A stretch of DNA of 64,000 nt from an uncultured Christensenella sp. (lineage in GTDB: Bacteria > Bacillota > Clostridia > Christensenellales > Borkfalkiaceae). The position numbers and the translations under genes are program-made. Numbering within the stretch: the first letter of the stretch is position 1; every line of letters begins with the position of its first letter. The stretch spans positions 7,259 through 71,258 of the forward strand of contig CAJUET010000011.1 in the NCBI GenBank assembly GCA_910585595.1, read 5' to 3'. The notes below the pieces were generated by a model. It did no database searches, was not told where the DNA came from, and was given only the letters and a program-made list of their open reading frames with translations. Below, piece by piece: positions 19,801 through 28,756 of this stretch.

Positions 19801-22013
19801 ATCAAACGCGGTGTTACTTGAAGCGTACCGTAAACATAACCAACAATTTGATAATTATTATTCGGCACGGTGAATTCGCACTCATTCTTAACCGCGGAAA
19901 CATCGGTTACGGTCGGTACGGATCCCTCTCTCAGTGTCAATTTATCGCCGCCGAGAAGTCCTGCTTCGCGAAGTCCGTTTTCTGTAATATGAATCGTATC
20001 GTATCTCACGTCGGAATGCGTCGTTCCGTCGTAAACGAAACTATTCGAATTCGTTTCAACGATCAGCGTTCTCGGAATCACTTCGATCGTTCCGGGAATA
20101 ACTTTATCTATGATATAATTTTTAGTATTGACGGAATACTCGCAATGATTCTCCGCCTTAGAAACATTGCGCAATTCCGTATAACTGATGACGGTAAGTA
20201 CATTTCCCTCAATCAATGTCTCTTTCCTTCCGTCTACAACAACTTCTGCGTTATCGGCGGCAGAATGTAGCTCTCCGTTGTAAACAAACTGCTCCGACCT
20301 TGTATGTAACGCAATATGAACAGGATCAACTGTAAGCGTTCCCCTATTGTATGTAATTTTATAGTTCTTCGTCCTGTCTTCTGATCCACAGAAAATTTTA
20401 TATTCAGATTGGTTCGGAACGTCCGTCGCGGCGTCGGTAATAAACTTTAAGCCCGCCGTATCGTTTGAAAAAGCGTCGCTCACAGCAAACGAACCGCCAG
20501 TTACGAACACTTCATCATTTTGGGGAAGCGCATAGAGTGGCTTACCGTCGTATATTTTTTTGACGTTCTTAATTGTTACGGTTATTTCACGCCGAATTAT
20601 TTCAAGCGTGCCCCATTTCACCGTAATTGCAAAATTCGATTTATCTTCACGATTCCCCGCAGAATTCAAAATATCGAATTCCACCTCGTTTTGATACGTT
20701 CCTACCGTAATAACGGACTTAGACGACCTGGCTTTTACTTTAAACAGCGTATCAGTGCAGTCGATTTCCGTTATACTATGCCTCTCCCCGTCGTAAACCA
20801 ACGGAGCAGCGGTCGAAGGCGAAGTTACAGTGATTCTTCTGGGACTAACAATAAGCTGACCGCATTGCCAATTTACAGCGTAATTATCCGTTAAATCAAC
20901 GCCATCTTGATTTTGAATCGCGTAATCGAGTTGATTGTCTCTCGATCCCGCGTCCACGATCGAGGAACTGCCTAATACGATAAGTTCGTCGCCCTTAATG
21001 AGTCCCGTCACCGAATAACCGTCCGCTTTTGAAAGCAACTTTCCGTCATATTCTTTTTCGGCAGACGAAGTTTGCAGCGTAAAAGGTTTTCTTTCAATCG
21101 TAAACCCGACGGGCTCTTTATTCGGCAAATATTGCGCCGTAACGTCGATCTTCTCTCCATCGATCGCCTTGTAAACCTTAAAATCTCCCGCAAGCGCAGA
21201 ATAATTTCCCGCGAAGATCGCCTCGATAGCGACGCCGTTCTGCTGAATTGCAACTTGTTCATCCTTGTCGAATTCGATGACGTCACCGTTTGCAAGCTGC
21301 AACTTCGTGTCTGAGGATGCCTCGGCGGGATAGCTGATCTCATATCCCGAATATACGAAATCAACTTTATCGAGCGAAACGTTGATTTTCCGCGGTTCGA
21401 TTTTAAGTTCTTTCTTTTCGTGTTTTACGACATAGCACGACGAACGGTCGTCCGTGCCGTTCAAAATCTTAACGGAGCTTCCGTCAAGGTCGACGTTCGT
21501 CGTTTGCGCGGCATAATCGTCGTACACAAATAGCAACGCATTTCTATCGTACATATCGCCCGGAAGGAGGTTCAACGAAATATTGTTCGGCACACTACCG
21601 TATACAACGGAATCGCTCCCGATCGTAAATTCCGCTTCACGCGGCTCGATCGTAAAGGAAGTCACCTTTCCGTAGCCCTTCCCTATCGTCTTATCCGAGA
21701 CTGCGCGGACGGAGTATGTACCCGCTTTCACAGGCTTTTGATCGCTCCATTCACCGCTGCCCTCCCGCGCGTATTCGTAGCTGACCGAACTCATAAATGC
21801 GGAAACGCCCTCGGGATCGCTATAAGTATCCCCGTAAACGGAATCGGCAATTTTAATCGCACCCGAAAACGACCCTTTCACGGCAAGAAGGGTTGCGATC
21901 GTTGCGATGATCAGCGCGAAAATACCGATAAACAAGAACTTAAAGCGCTTCATAAAGTTCTTGAATTTCGCGTATTTTTTTATTTTGTTTTCATACTGAT
22001 CGTAAGAAATCAT
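13863..22013 (-). CDS. Giant N-terminally anchored MBG-repeat protein (2,716 aa)
   Basis: The protein has one membrane helix close to the N-terminus (FLFIGIFALIIATIATLLAV, about residues 27-46) and then about 26 tandem modules of 70-110 residues. Each has a VYDG- or VYGD-type entry motif (for example KVYDGTPL, KEYDGKLL, DYGERIEY), an inner 'N.Y.I...GTL' strand and a linking 'I..R.I.V' strand. This is the MBG (mostly beta) fold common in bacterial surface proteins. Modules 8-10 are close copies (VPNNNYQI recurs), pointing to recent internal duplication. There is no signal-peptidase site, LPXTG or C-terminal anchor, so it is probably displayed as an N-anchored extracellular fibre. Adhesion or matrix function is inference. 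Confidence 0.9.
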   Translation of the reverse strand: MISYDQYENKIKKYAKFKNFMKRFKFLFIGIFALIIATIATLLAVKGSFSGAIKIADSVYGDTYSDPEGVSAFMSSVSYEYAREGSGEWSDQKPVKAGTYSVRAVSDKTIGKGYGKVTSFTIEPREAEFTIGSDSVVYGSVPNNISLNLLPGDMYDRNALLFVYDDYAAQTTNVDLDGSSVKILNGTDDRSSCYVVKHEKKELKIEPRKINVSLDKVDFVYSGYEISYPAEASSDTKLQLANGDVIEFDKDEQVAIQQNGVAIEAIFAGNYSALAGDFKVYKAIDGEKIDVTAQYLPNKEPVGFTIERKPFTLQTSSAEKEYDGKLLSKADGYSVTGLIKGDELIVLGSSSIVDAGSRDNQLDYAIQNQDGVDLTDNYAVNWQCGQLIVSPRRITVTSPSTAAPLVYDGERHSITEIDCTDTLFKVKARSSKSVITVGTYQNEVEFDILNSAGNREDKSNFAITVKWGTLEIIRREITVTIKNVKKIYDGKPLYALPQNDEVFVTGGSFAVSDAFSNDTAGLKFITDAATDVPNQSEYKIFCGSEDRTKNYKITYNRGTLTVDPVHIALHTRSEQFVYNGELHSAADNAEVVVDGRKETLIEGNVLTVISYTELRNVSKAENHCEYSVNTKNYIIDKVIPGTIEVIPRTLIVETNSNSFVYDGTTHSDVRYDTIHITENGLREAGLLGGDKLTLREGSVPTVTDVSAVKNECEFTVPNNNYQIVGYVYGTLQVTPRLITVVTESAVKVYDGTPLLNDQYKTYYDNKKESGLIGNDKLNLLVRFEITNVDSSGENRCEFTVPNNNYQILNYEYGTLTIMPRLITVVTESAKKVYDGTPLSNDNYNTYYVSKKVNGLLGGDKLNLQSLCEITNVKDSGKNECEFAVPNNNYQILGYEYGTLTITPKPVVIEALTATSVYGENYKEAQYPTEAGNYKSEDGFIGEHETAKLTVEFDLSEYKSEIKDMSRVPVKWVDGKIAGYENAVKIVGWEFIGGDKRNYDVKTENGTLYIARRVLTVWMKDATTFYGEDIYNEDGSSAVYPAGKGNVDGVYLHEEYADSNDSVNSNSKIATGLLEGDEIEIKAINYLNLPSDSDSDEEDWETAYITPKSAGSYYIKPYEIWIYSSGGETEITMDRDDDESEGNYLVQYYVPGTLKIKPRPIEITLNEIEGGIYDGAVRTYGAGEENITLALDKVNAGETAYLKKRDMALAYEEQLNVKVIFENVPEFLPKYAGAYSYALDRKNSVIINKDETESDLSNYLIGCKDEMLTIEKRPVTIRLHDLNIVYGDEAKYPDNDFYDITSELGFVAGDSIGSVFIDFVGYEYGKSNVGKYTITVLGVIIKNEDGLELDGYNSVTNSYDIEWIDAKLTVEKKQVSVTVYSATLKYGDEIILPQPTISLSELPYNEQLTFGFAYLQNGELTTPRNVGKYDIKAIPLIDGSEEGTKNYDIAYLDEGGNPLSNATLTDGLLIEKLEIDFTVEDQRSTYGDNLEDIKITHNPIPYEDEKLTFTGVYQKQDGTVTTPKYADKYVIKVEKLFINGNVVFINGGEEIDCNYIFSCNGDGILTIDRRAITVALNSLTVTYGEPVEYREGANGLYKTNYTLIKGSLVQEDSLGVVFDFGWEETGKMRPDAGTYTISKSGYLITVSDGDHQSTHQDGYLVADSYDIEWVDGDLTVEKREINVTLKTIPDDFYNGRVHDYIDAEGEELIGGMGMATGEKLDVKVIYYSVTDGGRVSTVEAIGKAGLYEYELDLLHSAIVGGNERLENYEISSERRTCRIQKRSIEVELLNIDDIVYGTSIVYPDGFGNYNNITAIEPVNGGLVDGEKLEIFVKFRTADGKVNNIDNGMRLPAGEYEVYGVGASVEGDGGFSDSNNYEIKFVNGKFKVGQKQITVALKDLTVDYGERIEYKIEAGNYKEIGGNGLAENETLTVTEVRFVNLPENAPVGTYLIQIVFFIVRNADGLEMTENYELTGARDGLLTIEKRRILVTTASHGFVYDGDAHDTRELSDSYKIEYVKDATKGLAYSDVSAYADEATLLSVIEYRADKVTNEFEIVIKRDGKDISRNYDISYLYGELSVLKRKLYVTTMGAEKVYDGKPLILPDEIQECYSYLNNDPLQGKTEGLVMGHVFTFKSEVVTITEVGSVKNDTVNDIVESKTSSVSKMLNYEIVESKLGTLTVKERKIYVDWSYNGKDVYDEWVYDGLTHYSPDGGIYTVSFYDDEENIWKTGEENVLVKGHTFMTKAVSLTDAGELANNPYIGVKEGGNDVSRNYGIISRSGKLVINKRPVSVSTNDHQMTYSKRGPQIDKADLIRYVQYEGEEAGRGILNSEKLQIEINVVYWKNGGKITRFDAGEYQIKLKFLNDGDNYEYEYVDTGLLTIDRVQLTLQPKSKTELYGTVDHIETTEEEIEIIRLLEDGTTSNSLITGDRLVSVALNRTTLLASANKSYLSVKIVKDSVILRDTAGVDTTDNYNITLNMGSLEFMKRVIYFKQYVPENIKNSETGRGEVSYTGAKQTIDPYNNESLFERLGYSDALAAGYEGDENEYGLAAEDETLLKSASVGKQPGIYDQWVTLNVVNGEALRTKHYEIRLTMHFGDTSIEVKHVQVSVKDFRLSSDLTTAIQNNTLAEGITLLDSETDFEAEVNSEEDFWTNAGYSYEMALYRKGNTYAVYVFIYELRESGNKTDRSSIFAVSGESGIEGLDFMLVGMENYPTGV

Positions 22014-22039
22014 AATTGCCTTTTCTGTTTATCCTCGTA

Positions 22040-24259
22040 TTATACTACCGTAAAACAAATCGTGATAAGTACTGCCTCGTCGTCGTTTTTAAACTCATAA
22101 CAATCCGCAACGTCATCGCCTTTGGAATTATACACATGAAATAAGGAATCCACATAAACCGTAGCCGTTGAGTCTTTCAACGTATAATACAATTCGAAAT
22201 CGTCTTCTGTCTTGCCAACTCTGTCCCCCTCGGCAAGCCCCTCAAAACTGATCGAAGCGTATAAATCTCTTACGATTTCTCCTACCTTATTGTAATTGAT
22301 CTCAGCCGAAGAATTTACGGAGTAATTTATTACCGACTCCGCAGGCTTTGCAGAAATCGTTCGCTTTTCAACTTTAACGCTGACCGCAAACGGCTCCACG
22401 GTAAAGTTTTGGGAAACATCCTCCGAATCGAACGATATTATCTTAACAACGTTTCCCGTAAGGGGATACGTTCCGCATTTAACATGAGCTACATTCATAT
22501 CATTGTATTTAAAACTTGCCGAAACAACGGAAAGCTCAATTTTATTGAACTCTTCTAAAACTACGTTACTGCTGTCAAGTGCGGATTTCGCTTCTTTTCC
22601 GTCGTAAATTTTACTGACCGATCCATCTGCTTCATTTCCGTTATATTGTGCCCTAATCCTTGCAGGTTCAACTTTGAATTGTCCCTCGGAAAACTCAAAA
22701 ATTACGTTACCTCTATTTCCGAATTTTTGCACGGCCTCATCGGAGAGTTCTGCACTGAAAGAATATGTATCTGCGTTTTTTATCGTTCGCGCACATACTT
22801 CCTGAAAATCGGTATTTGTAACCCCTTCAAGTATACCCGCTATTTCCTTGCCGCCCAATTCGTTTACTAAGATATATTCCGAGATACTGTTTTGAAGTCC
22901 GTTTAATGCATCCGCCAAGGGAATTTTGATTACTTCACCGTTATAAGTCTGTGCCGCGGGAGATTTTAACCGAAACTGAATTTGAATCGGCAAAATCGTA
23001 ACTCTCGCCTTTTCATAGTGAAAAGTAAAATTATCGGTAACGTTTACCCCGTCCTTTTTAACGGTTGCGCCTGTAAACGAGTATACGCCGTTGCATACGT
23101 TGATTATATTGTCGTTTTCCAATATGCCTTCGACTTCGTAACCTTTAAGCGTTAAATCCGCTACAAACTCTCCGGAAAGCGGTTCGCCGTCGTATATCTT
23201 TACGATATCTTTCGCCCGTACGGTGACGGGACGCGCATTTACCGTAAAAGTGCCGAACACTTCGTCATCGTCGCTTTCCCATATATAGTTCTCGGCAGGA
23301 ACCACGGTGTAGCCGTCCTGTTTATAAAAAGCAATATTGGCAACTCTTACTTTCTGCGTTCCCACGTCGGCGGAAAGAGCATTCCCGTCTCTGTCTTCAA
23401 ACTCTACTTCGCCGATATATTCCCCCTCAGCGAGCGAACCTATCACCTCGTATTTCCCCGCAATTGGAGTACCGTCGTAATACTTTTCCGCATCAAGCGC
23501 TTTAACTTTGATGATACGGGGAACGATTTCGATCGTACCGTTACCCACCATTCCTTTTGTAATGTAATAATTTTTTGTAACGTCGTTTCCCGTAAGATCA
23601 TATATTTTAAAATTTTCCGACTTCCAATCATTAACAGCAGGCAATTTATCTCCGACATTCTCAAATTTTCCGGGGAACGATATCATGAGCTTTTGCCCGG
23701 AAACCAATTCCGCTTCTTCTTGATCGGGTGTAATCATCGTAAGGCTTCCGCGATAAATTTTATAATTCTCAATTGGTAGCTCTTTTCCGCTATACTGAAT
23801 TTGTTGCGATTGCAAAACCACGGTGATTGCTTTCTTCAAAACTCTGAGCTCGCAATTATTCACTTTTATGGAATATTCGCCTGTAACGTCACGATCCTTC
23901 TCATCGTATATTTTTACGCGAAGATCGCTATCGGAAACGCCGACGTCCGTCTGAGAACCGTAAAATCTGCCTTCTACTTTATGCCCTTCTTTCAAATTAT
24001 TCGAACCGGATACCCAATAAAAACGACTTTTTACTTCCTCATCCGTTTCCGCTCCGTCCTCATTCAAAAGATCACCGTTCGCGGCGGTCAACGGAGTACC
24101 GTCATACTCCTTCGCCACAATTTGCTTCACGGAGAATTCAAGTAATGGTTTATTCGGTGCGAGCGTTCCCGTCAAGAACAATGCAAGCACCGTCAAAAGC
24201 GACGCCGCCAACATAGCGATCAATATTCCTATCACAAAAAGAGAAGTTCTCGTTTTCAT
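22040..24259 (-). CDS. N-terminally anchored MBG-repeat protein (739 aa)
   Basis: A shorter companion of the giant protein downstream. It has one N-terminal membrane helix (LFVIGILIAMLAASLLTVLAL) and about seven MBG modules recognisable by KEYDGTPL, IQYSGKEL, KYYDGTPI, KIYDGEPL, QTYNGEVI and KIYDGKEA. No catalytic motif or sorting signal is visible. Its ATG (CAT at 24257-24259) lies just inside the start of the 1,189-bp repeat shared with the second ATPase locus, so the 5' end of this gene is bordered by duplicated DNA. It probably shares the export and anchoring route of the giant protein. Confidence 0.88.
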   Translation of the reverse strand: MKTRTSLFVIGILIAMLAASLLTVLALFLTGTLAPNKPLLEFSVKQIVAKEYDGTPLTAANGDLLNEDGAETDEEVKSRFYWVSGSNNLKEGHKVEGRFYGSQTDVGVSDSDLRVKIYDEKDRDVTGEYSIKVNNCELRVLKKAITVVLQSQQIQYSGKELPIENYKIYRGSLTMITPDQEEAELVSGQKLMISFPGKFENVGDKLPAVNDWKSENFKIYDLTGNDVTKNYYITKGMVGNGTIEIVPRIIKVKALDAEKYYDGTPIAGKYEVIGSLAEGEYIGEVEFEDRDGNALSADVGTQKVRVANIAFYKQDGYTVVPAENYIWESDDDEVFGTFTVNARPVTVRAKDIVKIYDGEPLSGEFVADLTLKGYEVEGILENDNIINVCNGVYSFTGATVKKDGVNVTDNFTFHYEKARVTILPIQIQFRLKSPAAQTYNGEVIKIPLADALNGLQNSISEYILVNELGGKEIAGILEGVTNTDFQEVCARTIKNADTYSFSAELSDEAVQKFGNRGNVIFEFSEGQFKVEPARIRAQYNGNEADGSVSKIYDGKEAKSALDSSNVVLEEFNKIELSVVSASFKYNDMNVAHVKCGTYPLTGNVVKIISFDSEDVSQNFTVEPFAVSVKVEKRTISAKPAESVINYSVNSSAEINYNKVGEIVRDLYASISFEGLAEGDRVGKTEDDFELYYTLKDSTATVYVDSLFHVYNSKGDDVADCYEFKNDDEAVLITICFTVV

Positions 24260-25444
24260 AACTGTTCCTTAAACGTTTTGTTCGATGAGACGCACCGTCT
24301 CCTTACACAGCGGTAGTTTATCCTCTCCGAAGAGTTCGTCCAAATATCCGCACAGTCCTTCCGCCATTTGTTTGACGTATACGGGGTTCTTTGATTCCAA
24401 TTTCCTGAATACCTTCCGCGATAAGATATCGTCCAACGCTTCTTCTTCTGTTCCACCGCAACCCACTAGCACCGGTACGTAACTGCGTATCTGCTTCATG
24501 ATTCGGTTTCCGAACGTAATATGGAACGTCTTTATCATGTATTCGTCTAACTTCTTGATTCGCCTTACGTTTCTGTCCGAGATTTCGTATTCCCTCTGCG
24601 CTTTCTCCATCAGCTCCGTCAGATGCGTCGACGATATCTTCATGCTGCTCCCTTCCGCTTCGAACGGCGTCGCCTTCTTGTCGAGATTCAATACCATCGC
24701 TCTGTCGTATACCTTATCCGATATCGAAAATGTCGAATCGTCGTTGTTCGCCGTTCCCACAAACCACATATTCGTAGGCAACCGCAGTTTCCCGTTCTTT
24801 TGCAACAACTTCGGATCGTCTTCCCGTCTGTCCGCAACCACGTCCAGATTCCTTCCGTCCGGATTCGGTATTTCCAACAACGACAGAAACTCCGCAAAAT
24901 AGTACTCTACACGTGCGATATTCATTTCGTCCAACACCGTCACATAGATCTCTTCGTTATAGTTCGCCTCATACATTTTATATAACAGCGTCGTCTCGTT
25001 GAACTTCTTTGTAAATTCGTTGTAGTACCCCACCAAGTCCGTTCGCTCCTTCCACATCGGCTGTATCGGCACTACTACCGTCTTATTCCTTAAAAACTCT
25101 CCGAACGCATACGCCAACGACGTTTTTCCTGTTCCTGACATTCCTTGCAGTATGATTAACTTCGTTACCGCCATTGCTCCGATAAATCGCCTGATATCCT
25201 CAATATCGTAATAAAGTTTTAACTCCCCGGCTGAAAACTTCCTGAATTCTTCGCACAGCTCTCGCAAGCCGATATTTTCGTTATACTCCGGTCTCTCGTA
25301 GTTTTCGTAACTTTTATCGATCTCCGTCAGCATATAAAAGCGCGAACCGCCCTCTTCCAACGGACCTTCCGTTTGTTCCTCTTCCCGCTCTTCTCTCTCT
25401 TCTTCGTCCTTCTCTTTGCCGTCTCCTCCTGCCATTGGCGTAAC
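24256..25444. repeat. Direct repeat copy 1 (1,189 bp) covering the AAA+ module
   Basis: This segment appears identical, base for base, to 27568-28756 at a constant offset of 3,312 bp. All translations on both strands match. It begins 4 bases before the start-codon boundary of the upstream-reading neighbour, includes the intergenic spacer, and ends inside the codon after VTPMAGG of the ATPase. Bases just outside (24255 versus 27567; 25445 versus 28757) differ. Confidence 0.95.
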
Positions 25445-25774
25445 GCGAATATGTACGGGCTTCGCCTTGTCGATACGGCGAATCGGCTTTTTCTCTTCCG
25501 CGCGATTGAAGTTCACGCCGAAATAATCGGGCGTCAAATGCGAACTGCTCTCCTTCTTTTTAAAAGTAGCAATAATCAATAAGATAAGAAACACGGGAAT
25601 TAAAATCATGATTACAAGCAGAAAGTAACCGATTCCCGCAGGCAACCCCTCAAAGAGTTTGCCCCCGTCGGTCTGCACGCTGATAGCGATGATCAGTAAC
25701 CCGAATACGCAGATCATAAAAATGATCAGCGCCACCGTTTTACCGTATTTTTTTTCGTCATCGTGCTTTTTCAT
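24269..25774 (-). CDS. Membrane-anchored McrB-like AAA+ ATPase, copy 1
   Basis: A 501-aa protein. Two membrane helices (residues about 12-33 and 47-70) form a hairpin, followed by a highly acidic linker (EKDEEEREEREEEQ, 121-134). The AAA+ core has Walker A GMSGTGKT (211-218), Walker B IYVTVLDE (276-283), sensor GTANND (340-345) and an arginine in SDKVYDRA (358). The GTANNDDSTF style is typical of McrB/dynein-branch AAA+ ATPases. These remodel or move protein partners using nucleotide hydrolysis. The C-terminal 390 residues are identical to those of the second copy (27581-29068) while the N-terminal anchor is different. It is probably cytoplasmic-facing and works with the coiled-coil gene next to it. 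Confidence 0.9.
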   Translation of the reverse strand: MKKHDDEKKYGKTVALIIFMICVFGLLIIAISVQTDGGKLFEGLPAGIGYFLLVIMILIPVFLILLIIATFKKKESSSHLTPDYFGVNFNRAEEKKPIRRIDKAKPVHIRVTPMAGGDGKEKDEEEREEREEEQTEGPLEEGGSRFYMLTEIDKSYENYERPEYNENIGLRELCEEFRKFSAGELKLYYDIEDIRRFIGAMAVTKLIILQGMSGTGKTSLAYAFGEFLRNKTVVVPIQPMWKERTDLVGYYNEFTKKFNETTLLYKMYEANYNEEIYVTVLDEMNIARVEYYFAEFLSLLEIPNPDGRNLDVVADRREDDPKLLQKNGKLRLPTNMWFVGTANNDDSTFSISDKVYDRAMVLNLDKKATPFEAEGSSMKISSTHLTELMEKAQREYEISDRNVRRIKKLDEYMIKTFHITFGNRIMKQIRSYVPVLVGCGGTEEEALDDILSRKVFRKLESKNPVYVKQMAEGLCGYLDELFGEDKLPLCKETVRLIEQNV

Positions 25775-25786
25775 GCCTTCTCCGTA

Positions 25787-27571
25787 TTATTTACGTTTAC
25801 CCTTTCCTTTCTTGTCCGAATTCCGAAGAATATTTTTGCGGATCTCTTTTTTTGTAAATTGCCACTGCTCCGTAAAGAACTTATGGAACGCTTCGTATTC
25901 CCGTTCAAGTTCTTTGAACCTTTCACGGGAAGTGTAGTCCTGACTCGGCGTCAACAACCCCTCGCGTGCGCGGATCCCGTCGAGCTCGCCCCGAACGAAA
26001 ACAAGTTCTTCCTTTACGGCTTTCACGCGCGACTCACAGTCCTGCTCGATTTTCTTTTTCTTATTCTCGAAATCCGCAACAAACGCCCTGCCTTCCGCGA
26101 GTTTCTCTTCACACTCCTGCACTGTCTTTTCTACGGTATGGCGCATAGAATCGATTTCCGATTGCAAGCGGGAATTCTTTCCTTCGTATTCGCTCACCGT
26201 CGCGCTCAGCTTTTCCGAAAACTCCGTTTTTAACTTCGTGATCTCTTCTGTATGCACAGCGTTAAGATTTTCGATTTCCTCTTTATGCGCTTTGTTAAGC
26301 TGAGAAATTTCATCAAGATACTTTTGGTTAAGTTCGTTGATTTCCTTTTCCTTTTCAAGAATCGTCTGATTCAACTCCTCGATCCTGCGTTTGAGTTCCT
26401 TTTGCTCCTCGGTCAAGGCGTTGATTCTGTTATTGAGAATTTCTATCTCTTGACGGACTCTCTCAAGCGTTTCGTTGTCTTTTTCAAGGCGCTTTATCAA
26501 ATCTTCAAGCGCAATCATATATTCTTCAAGCGACTGATTCGAATCGAATGCCTTTTTCTTTAAGCGGGCGATCCGCTCCTTTATCCGCTCTTCCTCTTGA
26601 AGCCTGCGCCGCTCTTCCTCGGCTTGATATTCCGCTTCTAAAGTTTCTTCGATCCCATTTCCTATTTTATATGCAAGGAACGAAGTGAGCCTTGCGCTCT
26701 CTGCAATTTCGCCTGCAACCGCTTCGGAAAAGGGCATAAATTTATATTTGATCTCTTCATATGAATATCCGTCCCCTTTATATGAGGCGATAAAGTCGTA
26801 GAGCGCAAGCGAACGCTTGAAATTATTGTTCATTTTAAGAACGTTCGTCTTGACGATCGGGGGCTTAATCATGGGGCTCTTTGCGACCTGCGTCATAAGC
26901 TCGGTATTCAAAAGCGAATTCACGATCTCTCTGCAATCGCCGATGCGCTTTATGAGTCCTTCCGTTTCCTTATCGGGAATCGGATACGGGTTATCCGTAC
27001 GCTTTTCCCTGATTTCCGTCTTGATTTTCATCGTAGATTTTGCCGTAACGATCTCTTTATCGATCTTCAGCTTGCCCGAATAGGTGCGGCGAAGCGTTTC
27101 GATCTTGCCGAGACGGAACTCGATAAAATCCCGAATGTACACCAACATCATGTATAAAAACCGGTTTTCGTAGACCGCATAATCGCTCAGCTTTTCCACC
27201 ATATACAGCTTATCGGGAACAATCAAATCGCCCTCGTTTTCGGGAACGTGCGTAATCATTTCGGAATGCTTTGCAAGGTGTTCGACCGAATCTTTCGAAA
27301 CTTTTTTTACCTTTTCAATCGGCACGACCTCGCCGTTCGTCCGAATGAACTGCCGTTCTTCCGCCACCGCCTTTTCAACGAATTCCAGCCCTTCTTCAAT
27401 CGCTTTGACCCAATCTTCGTTGATTTTACATAAATACTTCGTCGACTCCAATCGATCGAGGTCGGAGTTTGCGGCGATTATTTTTTTTCTCTCTTTTTCA
27501 CAGGCAGAGTTTTCCGCGGTTTCCTTACGGTACTCTTTAAACGCGCGGTAGTAAGCGTCGAGTTGAGTCAT
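25787..27571 (-). CDS. Long coiled-coil protein with DUF2357-like N-terminal region
   Basis: A 594-aa soluble protein. The N-terminal about 300 residues contain a segment (KLSDYAVYENRFLYMMLVYI) that resembles the 'YENRF' region of DUF2357/McrC-type partners of McrB ATPases. Residues about 320-560 form a near-continuous coiled coil (RRRLQEEERIKERIARLKKK onward, with many E/K/L heptads). The end is strongly basic (RNSDKKGKGKRK). No nuclease motif is visible, so this is not a complete McrC. It sits between the two ATPase genes, 9 bp after one and 12 bp before the other, and is most likely their shared scaffold or adaptor. The DUF2357 resemblance is tentative. Confidence 0.8.
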   Translation of the reverse strand: MTQLDAYYRAFKEYRKETAENSACEKERKKIIAANSDLDRLESTKYLCKINEDWVKAIEEGLEFVEKAVAEERQFIRTNGEVVPIEKVKKVSKDSVEHLAKHSEMITHVPENEGDLIVPDKLYMVEKLSDYAVYENRFLYMMLVYIRDFIEFRLGKIETLRRTYSGKLKIDKEIVTAKSTMKIKTEIREKRTDNPYPIPDKETEGLIKRIGDCREIVNSLLNTELMTQVAKSPMIKPPIVKTNVLKMNNNFKRSLALYDFIASYKGDGYSYEEIKYKFMPFSEAVAGEIAESARLTSFLAYKIGNGIEETLEAEYQAEEERRRLQEEERIKERIARLKKKAFDSNQSLEEYMIALEDLIKRLEKDNETLERVRQEIEILNNRINALTEEQKELKRRIEELNQTILEKEKEINELNQKYLDEISQLNKAHKEEIENLNAVHTEEITKLKTEFSEKLSATVSEYEGKNSRLQSEIDSMRHTVEKTVQECEEKLAEGRAFVADFENKKKKIEQDCESRVKAVKEELVFVRGELDGIRAREGLLTPSQDYTSRERFKELEREYEAFHKFFTEQWQFTKKEIRKNILRNSDKKGKGKRK

Positions 27572-28756
27572 AACTGTTCCTTAAACGTTTTGTTCGATGA
27601 GACGCACCGTCTCCTTACACAGCGGTAGTTTATCCTCTCCGAAGAGTTCGTCCAAATATCCGCACAGTCCTTCCGCCATTTGTTTGACGTATACGGGGTT
27701 CTTTGATTCCAATTTCCTGAATACCTTCCGCGATAAGATATCGTCCAACGCTTCTTCTTCTGTTCCACCGCAACCCACTAGCACCGGTACGTAACTGCGT
27801 ATCTGCTTCATGATTCGGTTTCCGAACGTAATATGGAACGTCTTTATCATGTATTCGTCTAACTTCTTGATTCGCCTTACGTTTCTGTCCGAGATTTCGT
27901 ATTCCCTCTGCGCTTTCTCCATCAGCTCCGTCAGATGCGTCGACGATATCTTCATGCTGCTCCCTTCCGCTTCGAACGGCGTCGCCTTCTTGTCGAGATT
28001 CAATACCATCGCTCTGTCGTATACCTTATCCGATATCGAAAATGTCGAATCGTCGTTGTTCGCCGTTCCCACAAACCACATATTCGTAGGCAACCGCAGT
28101 TTCCCGTTCTTTTGCAACAACTTCGGATCGTCTTCCCGTCTGTCCGCAACCACGTCCAGATTCCTTCCGTCCGGATTCGGTATTTCCAACAACGACAGAA
28201 ACTCCGCAAAATAGTACTCTACACGTGCGATATTCATTTCGTCCAACACCGTCACATAGATCTCTTCGTTATAGTTCGCCTCATACATTTTATATAACAG
28301 CGTCGTCTCGTTGAACTTCTTTGTAAATTCGTTGTAGTACCCCACCAAGTCCGTTCGCTCCTTCCACATCGGCTGTATCGGCACTACTACCGTCTTATTC
28401 CTTAAAAACTCTCCGAACGCATACGCCAACGACGTTTTTCCTGTTCCTGACATTCCTTGCAGTATGATTAACTTCGTTACCGCCATTGCTCCGATAAATC
28501 GCCTGATATCCTCAATATCGTAATAAAGTTTTAACTCCCCGGCTGAAAACTTCCTGAATTCTTCGCACAGCTCTCGCAAGCCGATATTTTCGTTATACTC
28601 CGGTCTCTCGTAGTTTTCGTAACTTTTATCGATCTCCGTCAGCATATAAAAGCGCGAACCGCCCTCTTCCAACGGACCTTCCGTTTGTTCCTCTTCCCGC
28701 TCTTCTCTCTCTTCTTCGTCCTTCTCTTTGCCGTCTCCTCCTGCCATTGGCGTAAC
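27568..28756. repeat. Direct repeat copy 2 (1,189 bp) covering the AAA+ module
   Basis: Second copy of 24256-25444. No terminal inverted repeats, transposase or target-site duplication border it. Identity across synonymous positions and the spacer points to very recent duplication or ongoing gene conversion. Confidence 0.95.

Noticed and set aside
24256..28756. Repeated ATPase segment as an insertion sequence or transposon
   Set aside because: No transposase, terminal inverted repeats or target duplication; the repeat borders fall inside a gene and at a neighbour's start codon.
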